From: Akkermansia sp. N21116
Lineage (GTDB): Bacteria; Verrucomicrobiota; Verrucomicrobiia; Verrucomicrobiales; Akkermansiaceae
Length of the DNA: 64,000 nt
Direction of reading: 5' to 3'
Assembly: GCF_029854705.2 (NCBI RefSeq)
Contig: NZ_CP139035.1
Span: 310,001-374,000, forward strand
The position numbers and the translations under genes are program-made. The notes beneath the pieces are model-generated. The model was given only the letters and a program-made list of their open reading frames with translations, was not told where the DNA came from and made no database searches. Numbering within the stretch: the stretch's first letter is position 1; each line of letters starts with the position of its first letter. Shown one piece after another: positions 26,101 to 34,400 of the stretch.

Positions 26101-27336
26101 ACACGCGCTACGACTAGCAACAAAGGAACCAGTACCTACTCCGCCATGGACATTCAGGGCAGTCTTGTCTGGAATGCACCGGAAGTCGTCCTTGAGCTGG
26201 GCAGTAACCTGCTAACGGCTGACAGCACGGACATCCGCCTCAATCTGATCGATGCCTCGGGAGCTTCCTCCGTCACGGGAACAGACACTCCCGTTTTTTC
26301 GAAGCTTGACGGAGCAACGGACATTCTCAAGGAATACTCCCTCTCATGGATCGGCAATCAGCTGATCATGACGGGAACCATTGACCGCCAAACGGCCGAA
26401 TCCATCAAGGTAGCCGAGGCAAGCACCCTGGCCAACGCTTTATGGAGCAGCACCCGGAGCGTCTCCAACTTCTCACATACCGCCTCTTCCCAGGCCAGCC
26501 TCCCCCATCAGGGACGCGGCAATGTCTGGGTCGCCGGACTGGGTGACTTCACCAGCATGTCCAAGAATGGCAGCGGGTTCGATTACAATGGAGGCGGCTA
26601 TGCCGTCGGTGGAGATTATTCCTTCGCCAAGGCATGGACTACCGGATTGGCCGTCGGCCAGACATTCGGTTCCAACAAGGCCGACAATGGGCTTGGGAAG
26701 ATCGACCAGGACGCCATGATGGTCGCCCTTTACGGAAGCTATCTCAAAGAAGTCAACGCCCGGAATACTTGGGGCATCCAGGCTTCCTTTGCCTACGGAT
26801 CCGTCGAGAACAAGGCGGATACCACTGTCATCGGCTCTCCGGCCCATGCCAAATGGGACGACAACGTCTTCCAGTTCGCTCTTCAAGCAACCTGGGAAAT
26901 CAAGATCAACGACAAGCATAGCCTGACTCCGTTCGCGGGAATCGACTTCGTCCATGGAGCACAGGACGACTTCACCCAAAACTACGGCACAGGCCGTATC
27001 AGCTACAAAGACGGTTCCATGCAAAACTGGAGCGTCCCCGTCGGCATTACCTGGAAAGCCCGCTATGGTCTTGGCAACGGACAGTGCCTCCTGCCCTTTG
27101 CAACCGTAGCCTATGTCGGAGACGTATCCCGCAACAATCCTTCCGTCAAGCTGGATTCCTATGGTGATACGATCAAGGCCGACGGTATCCATCCCGGACG
27201 CAATGCCCTCAAAGCAGGAGCCGGTGTAAACTGGGTCATCACCCCGGAATGGTCCATAGGAGCAGCCTATGACCTGGAATACCGTTCCGGCATGCTTAAC
27301 CAGGGTTGTAACGCCTCCGTGCACTACACATTCTGA
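23116..27336 (+). CDS. Large autotransporter under cobalamin riboswitch control
   Basis: A 1,406-residue surface protein. A signal peptide is best read from Met40 (ATG 23233: MPSHSRRSARTILCGLALSL ... AHAED); the ATG at 23116 would add an N-terminal extension. The passenger (about 75-1120) is built of degenerate Ser/Thr/Gly-rich repeats (IxxSGxIxVxxxxGxxAYGIxA type), as in beta-helical autotransporters, with an AIDA/pertactin-like stretch (about 840-1110). Residues from about 1136 form a C-terminal autotransporter beta-barrel (NVWVAGLGDF ... YAVGGDYSF ... ending VHYTF). Direct B12-riboswitch control is unusual and hints at a role in corrinoid capture or in competition when B12 is scarce. A strong terminator follows. 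Confidence 0.9.
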   Translation: MNYTPALHLLEAHHDGLPSLKGNDAFSYPFGNEPACSSGMPSHSRRSARTILCGLALSLAASGMVVSAHAEDITSPLVVDGAGNYSSPITAYGYTQPIGTISSTISATSSAHYAYGISASSAISIDTITSSASISASVSGNYAYAIATTSGGISIRDSIAGAITASVNNETTGASAYGYGIYAKSGDIALGGIQASGKIIVATPQPEKAGRLYGISTENGSIGITGSIDGTVKVLGHGTTVYGLWAKTGDITLDSIGSTGNIDVTGNFSSYGMYAKTGLTIKNAIAGNISVTSETGNVAYALTALSNDSTIRSNLVIGSIASTSNISVQTGGFEACALSASYGFLVLGDITVGDMPGIITVNKLGNMDGHIHVQSKSEDISKRLSAVGLAAQWGIITGDFGAGSSLTVESAGADAFAFFTGKDGGSMAVNTIATLEIGSVNGNISTSAVSGISGAIYSESSVTMGNLGINGSITASSSDKAAAYAIYSHGRLTTGKLDGTIRATTGGDYSFAIMGLGITTEIGEHAQISATGAEGSDKVYALFSGCYQQNFASSGQIIDAASRQLNIYNLADILTLHAGAQIDGIVELGGSGDGQDAINLLGGTTDSKGVFDYDIRTTINMAENRGDTVSYVRMAVGADHTPAHWEITGQRDLVNELNIGVGSSLTSSDLSFLRDGASITNQGTINSTGTIHVSDGQTFTTGNLILSGSILTPVSTGLSSSITVTADAGAGLGTTIANTGDTTWYINAEQIFDGQKALFSQLINGFNPDDYTLSYLLSGKILAGTDKPVEIPDGSNVQIGEGSTIIVDSIKGDASLTLSGGTADLSQSNMTSVTSSQVSGESGNLIMGNGQEMVWNAAGTAGYSISGSDSSTPAGKLTVKANNGTVKATGSYIVQEAVIDQSTLELDGKDAMLGTQGGTVTVGSESPAGLVLRDATVQGALTVHEGSQLKGSGTFTDSVTLSQAGLYVGNSPGYQDYRNGLSVDGGSVTFFIDGTTRATTSNKGTSTYSAMDIQGSLVWNAPEVVLELGSNLLTADSTDIRLNLIDASGASSVTGTDTPVFSKLDGATDILKEYSLSWIGNQLIMTGTIDRQTAESIKVAEASTLANALWSSTRSVSNFSHTASSQASLPHQGRGNVWVAGLGDFTSMSKNGSGFDYNGGGYAVGGDYSFAKAWTTGLAVGQTFGSNKADNGLGKIDQDAMMVALYGSYLKEVNARNTWGIQASFAYGSVENKADTTVIGSPAHAKWDDNVFQFALQATWEIKINDKHSLTPFAGIDFVHGAQDDFTQNYGTGRISYKDGSMQNWSVPVGITWKARYGLGNGQCLLPFATVAYVGDVSRNNPSVKLDSYGDTIKADGIHPGRNALKAGAGVNWVITPEWSIGAAYDLEYRSGMLNQGCNASVHYTF

Positions 27337-27372
27337 TCCCGGATCCTATCTGGAAACAGCATCAAAAAACAG

Positions 27373-27414
27373 GAAGGGGTTGTCTCACAAACGGGTGAGG
27401 CAACCCCTTCTTTA
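27373..27414 (+). terminator. Rho-independent terminator after the autotransporter
   Basis: GAAGGGGTTGTCTCA pairs with TGAGGCAACCCCTTC over 15 bp (one G-U) with an 8-base loop, followed by TTTAAT. The rest of the 285-base spacer up to the next gene is A+T-rich without other recognisable features. Confidence 0.9.
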
Positions 27415-27621
27415 ATGGGAAAATCCGCCGTTTTCCGATTCCGGGTAGAATTTCGCCGCGGCACATCTTGTCATTCATATAAATTATTTACAAATAGTTG
27501 GGAATAAGACAATTCGACATTATTTGTCAAACGTTCTAAAAATCTCTATTGTTTAACAGTCGGCTGCATTCAGCAACAACCGATTCCATATAAAAATAAT
27601 AACCAAATAGAAAACAAATAT

Positions 27622-28170
27622 ATGAGTACAAGTTCAAACTCAGACGTATTCTCCGACTCAGTAGCACACATCTACGATCCGCCTTCCGCAACGGGGCCGG
27701 ATTTTCCTCCGTATCTTTTCGGAGATGAGGAGTTGGGGCTTTTCCCCGGATTCGTCACCTTGCTCGAAAACGGAAAAGCCTACTGCTACATGAAATCCAA
27801 CAAAAAATACTTCAAAATCGGAGGCGACCAAAGCTGGGTGAAACCGGCTGTCGTCACGACGAGATTCGTCAATAACGAGTATTACCTCGATATCACCTGC
27901 CACGACGGCCAAGTTAAAGACCGGACCTGTTTCTGGACAGTCACCGTCGCCGACAATGCGGACGACGTCAATAATCCGAGAACACCCTATAAGAACACCA
28001 TTACCATCACGCAACGGAGTTCTTCCAGCATGCCGCCACCGTCCAGTTCCTTGGATTCCAGCGGATCCGGTGATGAATACAGTTCCAGCTCATGGGCTGA
28101 TCCCTACCCTGATGATCCGGTTCTGTCTTCCAGTTCATTGTCTTCATCCAGCTTCTGGTTATATTGCTAA
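27622..28170 (+). CDS. Hypothetical protein with Ser-rich C-terminal tail
   Basis: A 182-residue protein of unknown family. Residues about 45-130 could form a small beta-rich domain (AYCYMKSNKKYFKIGGDQSW, EYYLDITCHDGQ, FWTVTVADNAD) with four cysteines overall. The last 50 residues are low complexity, dominated by Ser, Pro and Asp (SSSSMPPPSSSLDSSGSG), ending FWLYC. No signal peptide is visible. It is a single gene, flanked by terminators on both sides. Function cannot be predicted; the composition suggests a flexible or surface-linked protein. Confidence 0.6.
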   Translation: MSTSSNSDVFSDSVAHIYDPPSATGPDFPPYLFGDEELGLFPGFVTLLENGKAYCYMKSNKKYFKIGGDQSWVKPAVVTTRFVNNEYYLDITCHDGQVKDRTCFWTVTVADNADDVNNPRTPYKNTITITQRSSSSMPPPSSSLDSSGSGDEYSSSSWADPYPDDPVLSSSSLSSSSFWLYC

Positions 28171-28176
28171 CCTATC

Positions 28177-28210
28177 TCCCGTACCTGTTGAGGTAACAGC
28201 AGGTACGGGA
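28177..28210. terminator. Hairpin between convergent genes
   Basis: TCCCGTACCTG and CAGGTACGGGA form a long stem between the plus-strand hypothetical gene and the minus-strand DUF2851 gene. There is no strong T-tract on either side, so it may act as a weak bidirectional terminator. Confidence 0.6.
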
Positions 28211-28239
28211 TCATTCCTGGTATCCATTACCCGTTCTCG

Positions 28240-29628
28240 TCACAACCATTCCGGGACTTGTGACGGGAGCGGGCATTTTTCACATGGGGATTTACCACAA
28301 AAATCCGCATCAAGTTGCAATAGGGCCTGGTGCATCCAGGCTTTGCGAAGCCATTGCCCGGAGTCGTCCCGTTTTCCCAACAGGCGCATAGCCGCTTTTT
28401 CAACTCGTGAACTCGTCTGCCCGGCAGGAATTTGCAGATAAAGATTCCAAGCTTCCGGAGTATCGTCCATGGGCAGAACATGATTGATGACAAAGTCCAG
28501 AGAGCGATCCTTCCCGATCAAGGAAAGAGGGGATGTCCGGCGATTGGACGGCAGCGTCGTATGGAAACTCCAATAAGGATGCCGTATACCCGCCAGGAAT
28601 TCCTGCAAACTCCGAACACATTTCATGGAGCACAACGCATGCAACTCATCCAGCCGGGAGGCGAGCACGGCTAAAGCCGCCACACGCCTTTGGGGATGGT
28701 TGGCGGGACGAATTCCCGACAAAACCCATCTCACGGCCCGTTCCGGGGCCAGTTCCAGGCGCTCCCTGTTCATCCACCAGCAATCCCAGAGTTTCTTGTG
28801 GTAAAGCCTCGCTTCGTCAGAACACGATTCCGGGAGGACAGGCACCAGGAAACCAGCCGTTCCAAATAAAAAAGCCTCGGAATTACCCCTGATTTCCTTC
28901 AGAGGAGCCCTCCGCACCAAATGTTTCATGGCAGCCTTGTTGGCATGGTAGCCAAGCGTTTCCGCCAGAAGTTCGAAAAGAGCCTGTTCCTCTCCCACCG
29001 CTCCGGCCAATATGCGCCAAGCCTTCCTCTTGCGTTCCATGCGGTAAGCAGCCGCAGCCAGCATCACACGCTCCACCTGGCTTGTCGACATTGTTTGAAA
29101 CAAAGGAGAACACGCACCGCACGGAGGTACGAAAACATCCGAAGCCGGCAATGCCGCCGCTTCGACCAGGATCCTCTCCGGAATGACCGCCAGAGGCACC
29201 CGGGTGTGCCGGGAATTACGTGTAAACCATCCATGTGCCGGCGGAAGGCAGGAAACATGGAGTACAACCCGGTCAAACGCCGGATTGCAGCCATGGCGGT
29301 GTTCCTCCCAGTCCTCGGGGGTGGCATCCAATTCCACATCTCCCCGGACGACATCGCCATCGAAAGCAATACGGGCTCCTAAAAAGTCCGGACCGGCATT
29401 CCTGTTCCAACTCCCCGGATCCAGCACAGCAACCTTGCGACCGGAATCATCGGTAAACTCCCGTCCCAGCAATCCCTCCAGCCAAAGAATCTGAATTTGA
29501 ATTTCCGGAGGAAGATCTGTCCGATCAAGCCGGTATTCCCGGACACAAGACGCATGTGTCCATTCCGCATAGGAAAAGGCAAGACTTCCGACACCGGAAT
29601 CTCCGGGCCATGATCCGGATACGTCCAT
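28240..29628 (-). CDS. DUF2851-family protein
   Basis: A 462-residue protein matching the DUF2851 pattern: an early EIQIQILWLEGLL stretch, the LDPGSWNRNAGPDFLGARI motif, DVELDATPEDWEEH, and VVLHVSC. A C-terminal cysteine cluster (CGKSPCEKCPLP) is also typical. The family is widespread in Bacteroidota and Verrucomicrobiota and has no established role; the conserved acidic and histidine residues and Cys cluster suggest a nucleic-acid or metal enzyme, but this is speculation. It is followed upstream on the same strand by a STAS-domain gene with a 22-base gap. Confidence 0.8.
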   Translation of the reverse strand: MDVSGSWPGDSGVGSLAFSYAEWTHASCVREYRLDRTDLPPEIQIQILWLEGLLGREFTDDSGRKVAVLDPGSWNRNAGPDFLGARIAFDGDVVRGDVELDATPEDWEEHRHGCNPAFDRVVLHVSCLPPAHGWFTRNSRHTRVPLAVIPERILVEAAALPASDVFVPPCGACSPLFQTMSTSQVERVMLAAAAYRMERKRKAWRILAGAVGEEQALFELLAETLGYHANKAAMKHLVRRAPLKEIRGNSEAFLFGTAGFLVPVLPESCSDEARLYHKKLWDCWWMNRERLELAPERAVRWVLSGIRPANHPQRRVAALAVLASRLDELHALCSMKCVRSLQEFLAGIRHPYWSFHTTLPSNRRTSPLSLIGKDRSLDFVINHVLPMDDTPEAWNLYLQIPAGQTSSRVEKAAMRLLGKRDDSGQWLRKAWMHQALLQLDADFCGKSPCEKCPLPSQVPEWL

Positions 29629-29650
29629 GAAACGATAATTCTACAGGTAA

Positions 29651-30190
29651 TCAGGACTCGTCGGAATGTTTATCGAGCTCCTTGCGAAGGCATTCCGTTA
29701 CCATTTTAAACTTGGCGGCATTATCTTCACTCAATTCACTCAGCGTCAAATGAGAATCTAAAACGTGCCTCGTTTGCTCCACGCCGCGCAGGGGAGCGTC
29801 TCCCAAAACGGCTGGTTGAAGATGATTGCGGATCTGATCCAAATGGCCGCGCCAGGGAGCGGAGGGAGGCTCTATATCCAGCAGGGCATCCAGGCCAAGG
29901 CCTTCCAGAGCCGCACGGGCACGATCCGTAGGGGAGGCGATCTGCACACTGCCGCCCAATGGAATCAAGCGCCGTGCAATGCCGGCTAATGTCCCCATAA
30001 ATGTAGAATCAACGCCAACGCAGACTTCCAGGTCAATGATCACAAATCTGCCGCCGTCGTTAATAAAAGGTTCAGCAATGTCCTTGACCAGCGGACTGTT
30101 GGCAAAGGAGCCGCGGCCCGAGCATCGAATCCAGAGGAAGTCGTCAATGTGACCGAATAGTATGGAGGAATCTGTATTCACGATTATCAA
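29651..30190 (-). CDS. STAS-domain protein (anti-sigma-factor antagonist-like)
   Basis: A 179-residue protein with an N-terminal STAS fold. The strand-turn-helix segment FVIIDLEVCVGVDSTFMGTLAGIARRL has Asp61-Ser62-Thr63 at the position phosphorylated in SpoIIAA-like proteins, so it could be a target of a serine kinase in partner-switching. The C-terminal 60 residues (about 115-179) form a helical extension (HLTLSELSEDNAAKFKMVTECLRKELDK). No partner kinase or phosphatase is in the window. It lies 22 bases upstream of the DUF2851 gene and could be co-transcribed with it. Confidence 0.8.
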   Translation of the reverse strand: MIIVNTDSSILFGHIDDFLWIRCSGRGSFANSPLVKDIAEPFINDGGRFVIIDLEVCVGVDSTFMGTLAGIARRLIPLGGSVQIASPTDRARAALEGLGLDALLDIEPPSAPWRGHLDQIRNHLQPAVLGDAPLRGVEQTRHVLDSHLTLSELSEDNAAKFKMVTECLRKELDKHSDES

Positions 30191-30317
30191 ATTCTTGGGA
30201 AACTTAGCTCATACCCTACCTCTTTTCCATAGTCAAGGAGAGACTTGGATTCCGCCCGATTTACAGACAAAAAAGTAATGTTTCCTTCTTTTTCCACGGA
30301 GAGCTCCTTTTGCGAAG

Positions 30318-31359
30318 GAATGCAAGGGGAAAGCCGTACAAGATGGCATAGCACAATTGATGGATGACGATGGGCAAGTACTCACCCAGGGAAAGATCGA
30401 CAAGGGCATGGCTAAACTCAGTATCCCGGAAGGGACCGACATCATCCGCATCAACTCGGAGAATGATGCCCTCACTCAACCGTTCGACCATTCCAGTTTG
30501 ATGGAAGATTCTTCCTCGGGCCCGTTCCGTAATCGTCATAATATTGACTTGTTAAGCTTTTATGCTGAAAACGTCAAAACACTCCCCGGTGAATTGGATC
30601 TCCCTGGAATCGACATCGACCAGTATGATCTCCGCCAAGTATATATGTTCACCGACCGAAGCATGTACCAGCCCGGAGAAACAGCCCATATCAAAGGACT
30701 CGTCCGCAATTTAAGAGGTAATACCATCGGTATGCCCACACAGGAAAACGCCGTTCTTTCCATCACCGGGAAGGATGATCAGGGCAACGACTTCAAAGGA
30801 AAGCCCGTGCAGGATTCCTCAAAACCGCCCCTGCACCGACACAGGAGTCATCCTCGGCTGGAAAAAACTGTCGCCCAATACTGCTGCCAGCGTCCCCACC
30901 GATGGCAAATCCGTCAGCCAGACACTCCCTTTCCCCTGCAAGGAAGCAGGCAGCCTCGCCGTCTCCGGTCACGGGAGAGCCTACGTCCATATCCAAGCCG
31001 AAGGCAAGCCCGAGCAAATCGACTTCCCCGGCGTCACAGGCAAAGGCATGCGCGTTACACGTACCTATGAAGTGCTGCAAGACGATAATACATGGAAGGC
31101 GGCCTCCGAGTTACACCTTGGAGACATCGTACGCATCTCTCTGATCGTCACCACGAAGCAGGCGGGTTGCCGCAATGTCGCCATTGAAGACAACATGGGA
31201 AAGGAGGATTCCTTCCAGACCACCTACCTCGCCCGCGTCGTTCGCACCGGGGAAGCAACCGCTCCACCCGCCAAAACCGAACTCATGTACGAACCCCAGG
31301 TGTACGGATTGTCCCTCAGCGAACGCCTGTTCATCACTCCCGGGAAAGAAGAAAAATGA
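30318..31359 (+). pseudogene. Decayed alpha-2-macroglobulin copy
   Basis: Two pieces of a gene closely related to the intact alpha-2-macroglobulin gene that follows. The first (about 30318-30810, frame 3) matches the region of the intact protein around DNGQVLARG, TVFMFTNRNLYKPGEQAHIKG and onward (here DDGQVLTQG, QVYMFTDRSMYQPGETAHIKG). The second (about 30815-31359, frame 1) matches its C-terminus (IDFPGVTGKGM, VAIEDNM, TYLARVVR, LMYEPQVYGLSLSER). About 1,000 residues between them, including the thioester, are missing, the frame changes at the junction, and a smaller deletion follows VAIEDNM. No intact start is seen. Remnant of a tandem duplication. Confidence 0.85.
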
Positions 31360-31434
31360 TCCTTCGTGAAAAACGACGTAAAGCCGGATAAAGTTCTTGT
31401 AAATCAAGTATTTTTTACCCATAAAAACGGACAA

Positions 31435-34400
31435 ATGAATGTTCGCTTTTATGGGGTTTTGTTAAGCCTTTTTTTCACATCTGCCATTGTAGCGGATGCT
31501 ATCCCAAAAGTCATTTACCATCAAAATGGTGAGATGATGATGAAGGATAAAAAAATGCTGATTGTCTTTGACGAAGCCGTCGTAGAACGAGAGCTGGTGG
31601 GGACGCCTGTATCAAGCGGTTTTCTGAAAACCGAGCCAGCCCTGCAATTCGAGGCCACATGGGAAACCCCGAACATCGCCGCCATCACCGTTGGTGAAGA
31701 GCCTCCCTTCCGCTCCATCTACACATGGAAGGCAGATCCGTCCGCGCGTTACATCTCCGGCAATGCTCTGCCTGAGGTGCTGTGCCAATCCCATGGCAAG
31801 CTATTCAACGATTTTTCGGTCGAGACATTCAGTCACCGGGGCAGGCTTCCCATTGTGTATGTCGGAGCCGACAAGCCTATCTCGAACGATCAATTCGAGA
31901 AGCCCGTCTTCAAGGATAACTCCAACAAAGAGACTATCCCGGCCAAAGCCATTCGCTTCACTGTCGCTGAAGCCATCGAGTTGGAGAAGAAAAACAACTC
32001 ATATTACTCCTGGGAACTGAAAAACTGGCTCCAAAAGAACAAGGGATATGCCCCGGAAGATACCATCCCGGTCATCCTGGGCTTCATTCCGGAATCTCCC
32101 CTGACCATCGGTCATCGCTACAGTGTCACCATCCGCGAACAGGCACCACCCGCTCCCTTCGACAAGCCCAGAAGCGGAACAACAGTGCAGATATTCGACA
32201 TCAATGCATTTGCGATTAATTCCGGCAAAGTGACAAACAATGGCAAGAGATTCATCTTACATACATCCGTCCCCATTGCCACGAAAGATATGTTAGACAT
32301 TTTCCGGGACAAAATCACCATCAGGGCGGACGGCAAGGAAGCCGTCAACACCTCGAACGGTCTTGCCAAAACAGTCCAGCTGGGCAATGAGGAAATCACC
32401 TTTTATCTGGACTCCAACAAAGTCATTCAACCGGATGAATATGGCCGTAGCGGAGGTAGCTTCACCTCAAGCATTCCGATTGCCATTGATGCCTATACCC
32501 CCTTTAGATGCGAGGTCAAAGCCCATGACCTGGTCGCCATCGACGGACAGTACCTTTCCCATGAGAAGTGTGGCGCGGAGGCTGAAGTCAGGCCGGACGA
32601 TCCGTCCGTCGGGCTGGATGCCGGCAACTCCATCATGCTGGCAGATGGAACACACAGCTTCCAGATCGACTACACCAGGATTGAAAATATCAACGTGAAG
32701 GCCAAAAAGCTGCCTCTCTCGTTTGCCCCCCAGGCTCTGGCCCATTATGACCGTTACTGCAAGGACGCTGGAGACGACCGCGAGGACGAATCCGTCAAAC
32801 AAAGGGAAATGCGCCTGCTTCCCTACGATCTCCTACCCTATGAATTCGAATCCCCGGAAGTTTCCATCGAGGCCACCACAGGCGAGATGGCACTTTCCCT
32901 CGACAAACTCTTCTCCCGGAGGATTGCCCCGGGAATGTACTTCGTCAACATTACTGGTAATGTCCCGGAAAACACCCTGAAAGCCTACAAAAAATTTGGT
33001 GGGAACGGGTGGCCTTACTATCGGTTCTCCGACCGTACCACCGTGTCCTGCACGGCTCAGGCACTCGTCCAGGTAACCGATCTGGGTATATTGTGGAAGC
33101 GGGCAGGAGACACCATCTCCATGTATGCCTACAGACTCTCGACCGGCAAGGCTCTCCCCAACGGTGATTGCCAAATCACAAAAGACAACGGCCAGGTATT
33201 GGCTCGCGGAAGCATCAAGGATGGTTTATGCACGATGGAGGTGCCCGCTAATGCCAAGATGCTCCGTCTGTTCTCCGGTGACGATTCGCTGACTCTGTCC
33301 CTGGATCAAGCAGAAATATACAGCTGGGACTCCGAAATCTCCCATGGAGACGACAAGATCGCCCATGCCCCATACTGGATGGCTGTATCGGAGGATGATC
33401 TGACGAAGTTGCCCCTCCGCACCGTATTCATGTTCACGAATAGAAACCTGTACAAACCCGGAGAACAGGCTCACATCAAGGGGATTGTCCGTTCCCTGCT
33501 CGTCAACGATATTCTCAACGATACCGATGCGTATGCCCAGGCCGTCTTCTCGATTCAGTCGCCAGTCAATGGACAAACCTTTGCACAACAGCCCGTTCGC
33601 ATCTCGCCGGAAGGTACATTCGACATCACCGTCACCTTCCCCGACGATGTCACGGGCACCTACACGGCAACCCTGTACTTCCCGAAGAACAAGGAGGACA
33701 AAAAGGCGATCTCGTTCCGCGATGATGATGCCCTCAGCGATCTTGACTTCGTACAGCGCCAATGGGAACAGACCAACCGTGAGTTCACCATCGACATCCC
33801 GGTTCACGACTTCAAACGCCAGAGCCTCGAGGTTACCATGGACATAGCCCCGCTTCAACCGGGGGCCACCACCGTTCCCGTATCCGCCACTGCCATCAAT
33901 CTGACGGGCATCCCGGCCTCTGGAGCCAAAGTAAACTGGTTCCTGCGATCCTGCCCCGTCAATTTCTATCCGAAAAACCTGTCCGATTACGAATTCGGAG
34001 ATTATCGCAATGGCGACTCCGATTACTGGGCCCACTACTACGGCGCGGGTGACGACTGGCACAAAATGTCCCTCTCCAACACTCAAACCGGAGCCACAGA
34101 TATGGAAGGCAAGGCGCGTGCCGAACTCACTTTGACTCGCGACAAGCAAAACCGAGCCCAGTTGCTCGAAGCCTCCTGCATCATCACCAATGACAACAAA
34201 ACCAACGTCTTACGATCCGCCACCACCCGCATCGACCCCGCCAAGGTTTACATCGGACTCAAGCGCGATTCCCGCGTGAGCAGCATGAATTGTCCCCTCC
34301 AGCTGGACTTGATCGCCGTCGGACTCGACGGCAAGTCATACTCCCGCGATATTCCCGTCAAAATTGATGTGACTCGACAGATATTCGTCCCCACCTGCTT

